From positions 24,366,001 to 24,430,000 of the forward strand of contig JBANAY010000003.1 in assembly GCA_037952775.1 (NCBI GenBank): a stretch of DNA of 64,000 nt, in the 5' to 3' direction. Made by a program: the position numbers and the translations under genes. This document shows, one piece after another, positions 54,607-64,000 of the stretch (position 1 is its first letter; each line of letters starts with the position of its first letter). Below the pieces are notes generated by a model. It saw only the letters and a program-made list of their open reading frames with translations. It did not search any database and was not told where the DNA came from. The DNA is from Clonostachys chloroleuca (taxonomy: Eukaryota > Ascomycota > Sordariomycetes > Hypocreales > Bionectriaceae).

Positions 54607-55450
54607 GTCATCTTTTGGTTGATGGGCTTGCTTGGTTCAAGTATGGATTTATTGTTCTAGTGGAGAAAACTTAGCGACACATTGCTCATTAGGCAATCTC
54701 TTCCAGAACTAGATCCTAAATATGGTGTACCTTCCTAAGATGTGTGATATACGGATAACTTATTTAGCTCTTTTGAAAAATAAAATAATAGCTCCGGGGC
54801 TTGAAATCATTTTTGTTCATGTACATTTGGCTATAGTGGGATTAGGATCTACTTCTCACGGGTGTTGATGTAGATGATAAGCCAATAAACACTATCCAAG
54901 CTATAACTACAAGATTAGATGAATATATCTGATATTCGGAACTTGTGACCTTCTTTTCGTGAGGTTTTCTAAATGGAGGAAGTCACCTGCAACGTAGTTT
55001 GATAACTCTATATAAGGTAGGTTAAGCAGTTCACCTAGGATAAAACTTCCATCTTCCATTGATGTGATCGATCTTTCCCACATGTAGTTGGCCATACCAA
55101 GGTTTATCCAATAGAAGCTATTTATATTTGAAATAATGGCTATCCTCAGTTGTAAACATTCCATGTCGAGAACGCATTGGAGTTTTGTTTGGCAAACTCA
55201 AAAGTGATGCATGGGGGGGTATAGATACACCTTGCGTAGCTGCCATTGACACAGTCTTACCACAGGTTCTGCGTTCGTCTTCAGGGCTTTTATGACTATG
55301 ATTTCAACCTTACATTTCCATTGACATAGCTTTTGTAGTGTCCTTCCGACACTTCATCACAGATCAACAAGAAATTTATATCTGAACATCGTGGTTCTTG
55401 ATTCCAATACCATGGGATTCATCATATGTTCAACAATGTCTGTCTTATTT
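54607..55450. other. Intergenic between the two convergent dioxygenase genes
   Basis: No gene is recognised. The minus-strand frame at 54907-55164 has no motif. Confidence 0.5.
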
Positions 55451-56199
55451 TCAATCTTTGGGTGCTGGGGCTGCCTCCGCATCGTTGGCCAATATTTTCT
55501 CGACCTCTGCGCCCCTTTTGCGCCTTTCCTCCAGAGAGATCTCTTGAATAGGTGAGGTAGACCAACCGAGTCCCAATTCAGGATACTGGAGGGGAGTTCG
55601 CCCATCACGTGGCAGGGAATCCAGGTAAATGGGCCAGGGTGTGCCCATCCAAGCGTTACGAGTTTCGTGATCTTCACGTTGACGCGTAGTCAGGGGATGA
55701 ACCAGGATGCTAGAATGAGGATCAGAGAATAAGCCTATCTCGGTTCTGGTGATACATGGCGGTAATGAAGGCAACCCTAGGAGATTTGAATTGCAACTGA
55801 ATTGGGAAATCTCATATTGGTAGACAGCAAGACTCACCTTAGGTTTCCGCGATTTGCTGCTAGGTAAAAGAACACTTCAGAAAAGGACGAGTCAGGGACC
55901 CAGATTTCATAAGAACCTGCTGGATGAGGGCCAATGGGGGACTGATTCACGCGGAACAGAGGTACGGCAACAAATGCTCCTACTAACAGTTTAGAAGAAA
56001 TCCAGCAGTAGTAATCAAGTTAATTACCATCACGGCGTAGCCTCAAGACAGCGTCACGAAGAGCAAGCGCAGCAGCTGTCTCCGTCGGTGATTGCAGTAA
56101 GTAGTAGATATGAAAATGCCACTCCCGAGTTCGGGCTTCAACAACAGTTTTCAGGTCGTCTTGAGGAGCTGACATTGCAGCACGGGTAACAATGGTCAT
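55451..56199 (-). CDS. DOPA 4,5-dioxygenase-family protein
   Basis: Three exons, 56199-56028, 55979-55838 and 55709-55451, give 190 aa. The family marks are the N-terminal EWHFHIYYLLQSP, the central NQSPIGPHPAGSYEIWVPD, then FFYLAANRGNLSILVHPLT followed by DHETRNAWMGTPWPIYLDSL. These match DOPA_dioxygen proteins, which open catecholic rings extradiol-wise and include many small fungal and bacterial proteins of unknown substrate. His residues in WHFHIYY, GPHP, LVHP and DH are candidates for the metal and active site. There is no signal peptide, so it is probably cytosolic. The second intron is long (128 bp) for this window, but the join restores the NRGNLSILVHP motif. The ATG at 56199 gives the full family length; Met9 is an alternative start. 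Confidence 0.85.
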
Positions 56200-57097
56200 A
56201 GCTTAAATCGAAGAGATGTACCGTGGAGTTACTAGCCTCTGTTCAATTGTCTTCCGGGGAATTGGTTGATGATGAATTCAATCCTCCATTGACTAATTTC
56301 TCAACAAGCACGTCATGTAGCGCAATTCTTGCCCCGCCTTGCAACAATGAAATAGCCGAGGGCATCACGTGATAGAATGCCACCGGCCGTGGGACTTCAT
56401 TGGCATCTGACTATTTTCTTCTTAACCGGTTTATCTCTATCTTTCCTGTGTAATTTGGAGGTCTACAAGTCAATCTTGACTACGTACTGGTTGCAAAAAC
56501 ATTGATGCATGGTCGAGAAGGTAGCCATGATAACGTAAACGAATGTTTTCCGGCACGATTGATGACTATGGCGTCTCCTTACCTTCACTCTAACTCACTA
56601 ATATAACCACTTCCAGATTACTTACGCAGGTCTATATATAACGATCCTAATATTATTGTTTAGAGATTATACTAGTTACAGTAATGTAAGGTATGGTATT
56701 GATGTCAAGGGGGAAGCTATAGGGTAGGCTAATTCACTGAGATGGGTGACGAAGAGTGACACTCTTTTAACATAGATTTCCCGGGTCATAAAAGTTTTTA
56801 GTAGGCATGGAGAGATTGAATATTATATAGCTTTCCCGCTGCTAGTTGGGACGCTCGTGATCATCTAGAGTAGGCTTCACGCCATCCTTCATTCACTTGA
56901 GACCGCATGTCTACTACCCACAACTAGTATTGAAAGTATTGATCAATTAATGCCAATTTTGGAGGTTGCAGAGCTTCGATTGAGGCCCTGAACGACCATA
57001 CATTAGTATATTATTAAACCGCGATTCAGTTCTAAGCCTGAATTTGTCCAAAGATATGTCCGTTCCAATTACACCGTGTTTTTGTGACAAGCCACTA
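56200..57097. other. Intergenic, promoter of the DOPA-dioxygenase-like gene
   Basis: AT-rich patches near 56630-56710; no gene recognised. Confidence 0.45.
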
Positions 57098-57787
57098 CTA
57101 CCTCGTGTTGATCACTTTCAGGTCTTCTGAATATAATTCTGGTTCTCTTTTGTTCTGTTCTGTCTGATTGTTGGATGAAAAACTGAATTGTGTAAGGCGA
57201 CTGAGGCGTAGAGAGCGTGTATGCGATTCCGGATACTCGTATACCACTGAAAGTGGCCGATTTGCCATAGATTGAACTGGCAGGTCTCCTTTCTCATTCG
57301 TGTCCCTGAGTAAGGAGGAAAGGAGGTCTGGCTCCAACAGTGGAAGAGGTTGATACTCGTTATTCAATAAACCACCTCGGTGAGGATCTGAACACTCTTT
57401 GCTTTGAGTTTTGGATCCGTTCAAGGAGAATCTGTTCTCTTCATCCAAGCACATTGAACTGAATGAATTACCAATGAGATCGAGGTCCTGCACAGACGAG
57501 TGTGGTATCAAGTAAGCACTCAATCGCTCCGGTGCTGGATGTTCCTCTGGGCAAGTCGCGAGGATAGAGAACATATCAAATCCAGTGAAGCGCTTTTCAT
57601 CCTTGAAGCTGAAAAGCGACGAAGCAGGCCGACGGGACCATCGTCTTGGCACCTCTAAAACTCGCGATGTCCGCCATCGCTTACCGTTAGTGAGTTTGAG
57701 CTGTCGCGGCTTCATTTCGCCTGAAGCGGCATCATCCGTGCAAATATGGCAGCATGGGATGCAAGAAACCACCCTAAGAAAATCCAT
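57098..57787 (-). CDS. Hypothetical protein (229 aa)
   Basis: An uninterrupted minus-strand frame runs from ATG 57787 to 57098. It starts MDFLRVVSCIPCCHICTDDA, with a short Cys cluster (CIPCCHIC), and continues with basic then Ser/Leu/Glu-rich sequence (for example PLPLLEPDLLSSLLRD). There is no signal peptide, no membrane helix and no recognisable domain. The N-terminal cysteines could be a metal or lipidation site, but this is a guess. An in-frame GTG lies 9 bases upstream beside a possible AG splice acceptor, so an upstream exon may exist. The length and mixed composition favour a real gene. Confidence 0.45.
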   Translation of the reverse strand: MDFLRVVSCIPCCHICTDDAASGEMKPRQLKLTNGKRWRTSRVLEVPRRWSRRPASSLFSFKDEKRFTGFDMFSILATCPEEHPAPERLSAYLIPHSSVQDLDLIGNSFSSMCLDEENRFSLNGSKTQSKECSDPHRGGLLNNEYQPLPLLEPDLLSSLLRDTNEKGDLPVQSMANRPLSVVYEYPESHTRSLRLSRLTQFSFSSNNQTEQNKREPELYSEDLKVINTR

Positions 57788-59511
57788 CGAATTCACCTAG
57801 GCTTCCGTTCAATGAACTACCGGCGACGACATATATTGCTGAAAAGAAGAATTTGGTGTGAAGGAGTGATCACACATCATCCGTGGGTTTGGCGGCCTTG
57901 CTTAAAGGAGTAAAATGATAGCACAGTACCCATGAATGTAGACGTAGCATAAAAGCAATGATATTCATCGACAGCAATGCTGTATCATGCGAGCATCCTC
58001 AATTCCCCGTACCACATGGCTTCCTCGGCAGGGATGAGGCCAATCATGCTCTGCCGATCCACAATTGCATTGAATATCATGCAACGCACATATCATGATG
58101 AAGGCACTGAGCTTTCCAGCTGTTAGATATCATTGTCTTATATTTTGTTGGTACCTTCATCCCATCACATTGACTACCAACTGGCTGATTCACCCCTGGT
58201 TTGCGACTTGGGGATTTTCCCTTGTGCATAACTTACGTCTTGCTACTGTAATTGGCATTAGTTGAAATTTTCCATGTATAAGCCTTCAACGTGATAATAC
58301 ATTATACGAGCATCTAATCTTAGGAAATTACCTTTTGGCTACTTTCCCAGGCACAAAAAGGAGGTACAAAGAGATAAGTAGAATACGAGTACGCCATGCC
58401 AAGCTACGCATAGTCTTGCTCAAATGTGCATAAATAGCTGTACAATTCGTAATGAAACCCCCATTTACTCCAATCATGCACTGTCAGGGATGAACTGGTA
58501 TCCATGTTTCCGTGCACCAATCAGCCCGAAGCCAGGGAGATGATTAGTCACAAGGGGATTCAAACCTGCCATGAAAATATTTTCGTCTTTCGTCATACAA
58601 AATATTTACCAGCATCACTCGAAAGCGGCCGCGGAAGACTGTGTGATCAGTCATTGGCATCACGACAGCTGGTAGGTTGCCTTTAATTGCCTTCTTTACC
58701 TGTTCAAGCACCTGATGATCGTTTCCAATTGTGAAATACCGCGGCTTATGACACTCGCTCGCGAGTCTTTGATTACAAGCTTTTTTAACAACAACATACC
58801 TGACATTTCGCGTTCTTTCCTCACACCTCGAACGATCTCATGCCCTTGTTTAGCTCTGACTAATGTCTCTTCCTCAGGTCTTAATCCAATCGCCAACACC
58901 CAACGCGGGAGGACCGAGCTTCCATGCCATCGAATTATTTATAAGAGCCGAATTGCCCACCACCCCAACAATCTCGAGATTACCCCGACTCGTACTGAGT
59001 ATCATATGCACTTGCCGATAATCCTAGATTAGTAATCTCTGTCGCTAACTTCTCAGGGGATGTTTTCGATGGCTAGTTATCACGATAACAACAACCATGC
59101 AGGAGAAAGGCGAGGGCTATCATCCAAGCTTACTCACCTACTAAGCGCGACAGAACCTACATGGTTGGAGGCATAAACCCGACGGGATATTGGCTTGAGG
59201 GGCCATTGTCGTAGGAGAGCGGTGCTGTAAACTGGCACGGTTTGTCGCGGTAGGGAAGAGTGTCGTTGACTCATCACGGGCGTAGTTGTAGTAGATCCCC
59301 CCAGTTCTTCGATCGCCCTCTGGCCAGACACAATAAGGACCAACAAGGACAACAGTCATTCGAATGTCCGGGCAGTATCCCACTGAAACCTCGGATGCGT
59401 CACTCCGTCGCTGGATAGGCAATTGCCAACATATCGCGTAGCAACTTGTGCCTATAACGCTTAAATAGACGTCTTGGTGCTCCCAAAACTAAATTCCTGC
59501 TTGCATATGCA
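57788..59511. other. 1.7-kb intergenic region
   Basis: No gene is recognised. A plus-strand frame at 58715-59032 and minus-strand frames at 59134-59422 have no motif or plausible start context. Confidence 0.4.
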
Positions 59512-61940
59512 TTAAAACACGCCATCCATCGGATCCCACTCCCAAGCACCGAACAGGCCTGCACCGAAATCAAAGTCCATGTCAGTATCATGGAACTCCA
59601 ACTCATCGAAACTCTCTTCGTGAACGGTGATTCCGGCCAGCTCTCGAAGCAAGCCCAGGCACTCGGTGACACGTTCACAGCATGACCTTTCGAACAGCTT
59701 CTCGGTCTCATCTTCGGTCAAGTCGGAGTCGAAGGCGTCGAAGTGGGCCTGCAGCAAGACCCCAATCGAGTGTCCTTTGATATTCGTCTCCCCAGACCGT
59801 ATCCGCGAACGTGACCAGTCAGCATAAGATTCAAAAATCCTGTGAAGCTCAGGCTCGATCATCAGCGGCATCGTGGGTCTATTTCTCGTCTCTGCCTCCT
59901 TCTGATTGATAATTTCGAGCCCTATGACCAAGGCGCTCTGGATGGGAACAGTTCGGAAGCTTCCGGAGCCATTGACGGTGAGCCGACGGAAATCTATTTC
60001 TGACTGCTGGGCTGGTATGTTGATGGCGCCATTTGAGTTTTCGGGCAACAAGTACGCGGATTGACAGATCCGGAGGGCTATTTCCATACAAATCATCCGA
60101 GAGTAGGAATACAGAGGGTTGGATTTGGCAAGAGGGGTTATCGGATGGTGTAGAGCAAAGAAAAGGCGGTGGGTGGCCAGCTGGACATAACGCAGCTGGA
60201 AAGTTGATGTCTCTGGATGTGCCTTGAGTTCCTTCATCAGAGACTGCAGAGTTTTCCTCAACTCGCCGCTCTGTCTCAACGTTTCCTCATAGATGGTATC
60301 AGAACGCAAGTCGTTCACCCGTTTCGCGATGGCGAGACGAGTAGGGAAGGTTCTGAAGAGAGCAAGTGGAATCGTCATCTGGGTAAACGCGCTATCGGGT
60401 TTTGGTTGAGGGTATGGCATATCCGTGCCGTCGACCAGACACTCATCGTCGACGTTGGCTGGCATTTCTGTGTCATAATCTGGTATCGAGATACTCGGTG
60501 GGCCTCCTGCGTCAATGCTTGACTGAAGGCATATTTCCAGAATCGTGATCCAAAGTCGCCGTCGCATCTCGGCACGATATGGTGCCATTTTCACAAGGTT
60601 TTTGGGATCTCTATGTAGTCCCATATACATTGCAGTTGAGACCAAGGAACTCGCTCCGATCCATGTCAGGTCAGAACCAATATTAGCTGTTTGTCGTACA
60701 TAATGTAAAAGACAACGGATCTGTAAACCGACGATTGTCATTCTCGACTTTTCGCAAGGTGTGAGAAGCCAGACCATCCCTTCCCAAAACCAATGGATGA
60801 CCTGTGTACGAAGTGTAAATGTTTCATCATAAAAGGTGGCGCCGATTGCCATGCATAATTGCATCAGAATGAGGAAGTGATCAGGGAGCTCAGTCGGGGT
60901 TCTCCAGTACTGCTCGTAATCTGCTTTGAAGCTTGGTATGTGGAGGATACGATGAATAGACTCAAAGGTTCTGAGATAGCAATCTATGAGAGTGTCTGCC
61001 AACTCTCTGGTAGGGACGTTTTCACCTATGGTGATGGTATTGAACTTGGGCGTGCGACGAGACTTGATCAGGCGGCCCAAATTCTTGCACGTCCTGAGGT
61101 CGTGACAAATCTGAGATGTCTCATCGGTCTCAAGCTTCCTCGCAATATTTCCCAACCGATACAGCTATGAATTACACCAGTTAGTTACGATATATTGTAT
61201 TCAACGCTGGACAAGGTTTAACAAGCGCTGGGTACTGTAGAAGGCAATACCGTATCTGAATCATGGAGCATGGAGCATACCATATCTGCCGAGTTCATCC
61301 AGTGACTCTGGCCGAAGAATCGGGTCTTGCTGACAGAACCGCGGCTGTATCTCAATCCCACTGAAGGAGCTACACCATCTTCGAGAAGGTCGCCGCCTGT
61401 ATGCTTGCATTGTCCTTTGAGATCTGCTACCTGTTGTTCAAGCTGCCGGATTCGATCGAGCAGAGCATCCTTGGGCCTGGAACCCCTGACCGCTAAAGAA
61501 GAAATAGGGCGAACAGGCTGCCAGAGGCCAAAGTCTGCCGGACCAGAATGATCATCGGGACTGGAGTCTGCAAGGGAGAAGTGCCCGGCTGTTTCCGGTG
61601 CAAGCTCATCGTTTGCCCACAGATCAGATCGTGTTGAGTGCCCAGGAGTTAGGATAGCCGGCAGCTCCGATACCCCCGAGGTCGCTTCATGCTGTGTAAC
61701 TAGGCCAAACTCCTTGGCGACAGATACCGGATCGTCTTGCTTTGGAAAACCTCTGTCAGGGGTAGTGATCTTCTGGAGCGGGACGTAGGTGCAGTCGGCG
61801 TGGTTGGTGCGGACGCACGTGCTGCACGGTAAGCGACGGTCGCAACGCACTTTGCGACGGCGACATTGCTCGCAAGCAAGTGCAGGTCTTCGTCGCCTCT
61901 TTTGTCGCGAAGGATCTGTCAGGTCTGTTACACCTTCCAT
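59512..61940 (-). CDS. Zn2Cys6 transcription factor with fungal-specific TF domain
   Basis: Two exons, 61940-61281 and 61164-59512 (116-bp intron), give 770 aa. The N-terminal binuclear zinc cluster is CEQCRRRKVRCDRRLPCSTC with a final Cys50; the six cysteines are at 23, 26, 33, 39, 42 and 50, preceded by a basic RQKRRRR stretch. A short coiled coil (DALLDRIRQLEQQVADLKGQ) lies near residue 155-178 and should mediate dimer formation. The fungal-specific middle homology domain is seen in exon 2 (RILHIPSFKADYEQYW, SLVSTAMYMGLHRDP, RAEMRRRLWITILEICLQSS). The C-terminus is acidic (EESFDELEFHDTDMDFDFGA), a likely activation region. The target genes are unknown. Confidence 0.92.
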
Positions 61941-62586
61941 TGTGGCTTGTGCCGTTGATGCTCCGAGTGGTCTGTCTCGGCTTTTTCTTCAGCTGCACCA
62001 CTGAGCAATAAACTCCCCAAGGTGAAGATGGAAGAAAACGAAACGATATGCGGAAGTAACGGGAATGGAATGTAGAATCTTATCAGATCATCTGATAAAC
62101 AAAGGAGTGAGAAATATCATGGCCGATGAAATTGCCGATGATGTTGTGCGTCGCCGTCGGTGATTTCTCGGGCTCGGCGATAAATCAGCCCCTCAGCAGC
62201 TACTCACACTTCTTATCCCCGAGCACTGGGGAAAACGCCGAAGTCCCTCGCTTGAATCTCTTAGTGTCTTCCAAGTTCAAGTGGGAATCAGTTACGTGCT
62301 ATGAATAATCCGTCCTGAGCCGTTCTTTAAACCTATCTCAGTCTAATCCCGACTTGTACATCAGTATGAAAGCAACCTTGCTTCCTTAAGCGAAATAGAT
62401 AAGCAGATAGGGTTCATCATGTTATTGCTAGGTCGAACCACGACGCCTTTCGATTATATTCGTTTCATTACTGCGGCGGAGAAGTATACGCCCAAACATG
62501 TTTGAATTGTGACTATACAGTATGGCAAACCATCAAACGACCCTGGTAGCTGCTGTGAATCCTACTCCTTCGGGCTTCGTCGAATA
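61941..62586. other. Promoter region of the Zn2Cys6 regulator
   Basis: It lies between the start of the regulator and the stop of the next, co-directional regulator. No gene is seen. Confidence 0.5.
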
Positions 62587-64000
62587 TTAGTGACTCGGAG
62601 AAGTAACAGATGTCCAGTCCTCCTCTCCTCCGTTCTCTGGAGAAATTTTGGGCCAGTAGAGACCTTGCGAGATATCCTGGAAGAGTGTGCTATCAATAAA
62701 CTCAAGATCGAGGCTGGGAGGCATAAGCAGCTCTTGTAGAGACTGCCCCGGTAGACTGGCAGTATTCCCAGGCGTCACAACAGGGTTGATAGCAAGTGCC
62801 GTAGCCGTTGGTGGGCTATTAAAGGAAGTGAGGTTTTTCAAGATAGATGGTGGCTCATCAGGATCACCACGAGTGGCTGATAAGTTGTCTGTCAAAATTT
62901 TGATAGCTTCGAAGTGCTGGCAAAACTCCGCTGCGGCAAGGTGCCCGCTGTCACGTAATTCCATAAGCACGTCTATGGCAGAATCAAACTGCTCGCTGTC
63001 CTTCTCGGACTTGTCTTTCGATCTGGGCAATAAACTCGAGACTGCCACAATTGTGCCGGCAGAGAAGAGATACTGCGGATAAAAGTAGTCGAAGGTAGGA
63101 AATGATCCATCTACCCAGCGTTCGGTGAGTAAATTTAAGGATTCACGCGCACATCTAGAGCAGGCTTCAGCAAGACTGGCAGCGGAGGCTGGGATTTGCG
63201 GCTCAGGTGCGGTTGAATCCTTCCAGGAGGAAGCATATGCCCGAAATATGTAGAGCAAAATGGGCCTCGTTGCCACAATGACACTCTATAAACGCACCGT
63301 TAGCTTTTAATTCAGCCTTTTCACGATACGTGACTCACTTGGTTAAAAGAAAGATATAGCGACAGCGACGTTGACTTCAGAGTAGAACCCTCTAGTGTAT
63401 TCTCGAGACGTAAAGAGAGTGGTATATTCTCTGCCCACTCATGCAGGTCCTTCAAAATTCTTTGAACACGCTGCGATAGCATTACTTCTTGTTGTGTCGT
63501 GTGGGTTTTCCGGACATAGATGGACTGAACCATACGGCCTGATATTTCAGCAAGGTGGATTCGGGCAATATAAGGGGCGGCATCTGCAAAGTCGCTTGAC
63601 TCAGACAGAGACGGGCCTGGATCAGAGGGCATGGCCACATCAACAGCCTCATCTGGTACAGCAATCGGGTTCCCGAGATTCAGTGCCCACATCCGGTCAA
63701 AGATGTACGCCGTCCACCATACTCTGGTGCGATGCTCCCGAACCAATACATCGCTGAGCTGGCTTTCGGGAACATTAAGATGAAGGCCCATGACAACTGA
63801 AAGGCGCACTGCAGAGCCTGCTAAAACATATGCTGAGTGGCGACGGTTGATTCCCAATGAATAAAATGACTGATTTCTACTTAGAGCATGAAGAAGGGAG
63901 AGGATGCCGTAATCAGACTTACCAGCAGCAGTCGAATCTCGATAGCGTCAATGTGTGGCCGTTCGCTGATCACAGCAAGTCCTTTGGTCGCCTTGGCAAA
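62587..64000 (-). CDS. Fungal-specific transcription factor, C-terminal part (runs off the right edge)
   Basis: Three exons are visible: 64000-63923 (partial), 63869-63339 and 63285-62587, encoding the last 435 aa. The middle homology region is clear: SFYSLGINRRHSAYVLAGSA, VRLSVVMGLHLNVPE, REHRTRVWWTAYIFDRMWAL and GNPIAVPDEAVDVAMP. These are the signatures of Zn2Cys6 regulators related to CTF1 or XlnR-type proteins. The zinc cluster must lie beyond base 64000 and is not seen. The end (DFIDSTLF-type, then GLYWPKISPENGGEEDW) is acidic, as in activation regions. It is in tandem with the regulator at 59512-61940, though the two proteins are clearly different. Confidence 0.85.

Overview
The window is nuclear DNA of a filamentous ascomycete, most likely a member of the Eurotiales (Aspergillus/Penicillium type). 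The genes carry many short introns of about 50-75 bp with GTRAGT-like donors and CTAAC/CTAAT-like branch sites. The families are typical of these fungi: a PhiA-like cell-wall protein, Zn2Cys6 regulators, DAL5-type transporters and secreted intradiol dioxygenases. Intron-exon structures were read by hand; where all exon boundaries are listed, they sum to an intact reading frame.

Layout. 1-4.99 kb holds almost no recognisable coding sequence; a pyrimidine-rich tract on the minus strand suggests the promoter of a gene leaving the left edge, and there is one doubtful small ORF. 4.99-5.93 kb is a four-exon membrane protein resembling DUF6594. About 6.57-15.74 kb is an extremely AT-rich island almost without CA or TG dinucleotides, as expected after repeat-induced point mutation (RIP). 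Within it lies a complete but dead Ty3/gypsy element on the minus strand (8148-15607) with two 378-bp LTRs and a 5-bp target duplication GTTAC. It is inserted into an older, oppositely oriented copy of a related LTR.

15.96-34.16 kb starts with a seven-exon mitochondrial-carrier-like gene. Six consecutive genes for predicted secreted or surface proteins follow: a crotonase with a signal peptide, a multidomain glycosidase, a PhiA-like cell-wall protein with an apparent frameshift, a type-B carboxylesterase, a 5'-nucleotidase-like enzyme and a GPI-anchored Ser/Thr-rich protein.

35.08-43.64 kb looks like a small catabolic cluster: a HyuA-DUF917 fusion (hydantoinase/oxoprolinase type), a DAL5-type transporter and a divergently transcribed NtaA/SnaA/DszA-type flavin monooxygenase. 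A plausible joint task is uptake and opening of a heterocyclic N or N/S compound. 44.19-47.41 kb carries a tail-anchored PNPOx-like protein and a second DAL5-type transporter. Both transporters contain one GC-AG intron.

About 49.94-50.89 kb is a decayed arylamine N-acetyltransferase gene. 53.28-56.20 kb has two ring-cleavage-type dioxygenases facing each other, a secreted intradiol enzyme and a DOPA-dioxygenase-like protein. The right end has an unknown protein (57.1-57.8 kb) and two tandem Zn2Cys6-type regulators, the second cut by the window edge. I found no tRNA, rRNA or CRISPR. The strongest unusual signals are the nested RIP-killed retrotransposon with an opposite-strand accessory ORF, the HyuA-DUF917/transporter/monooxygenase cluster, and the decayed or frameshifted genes.
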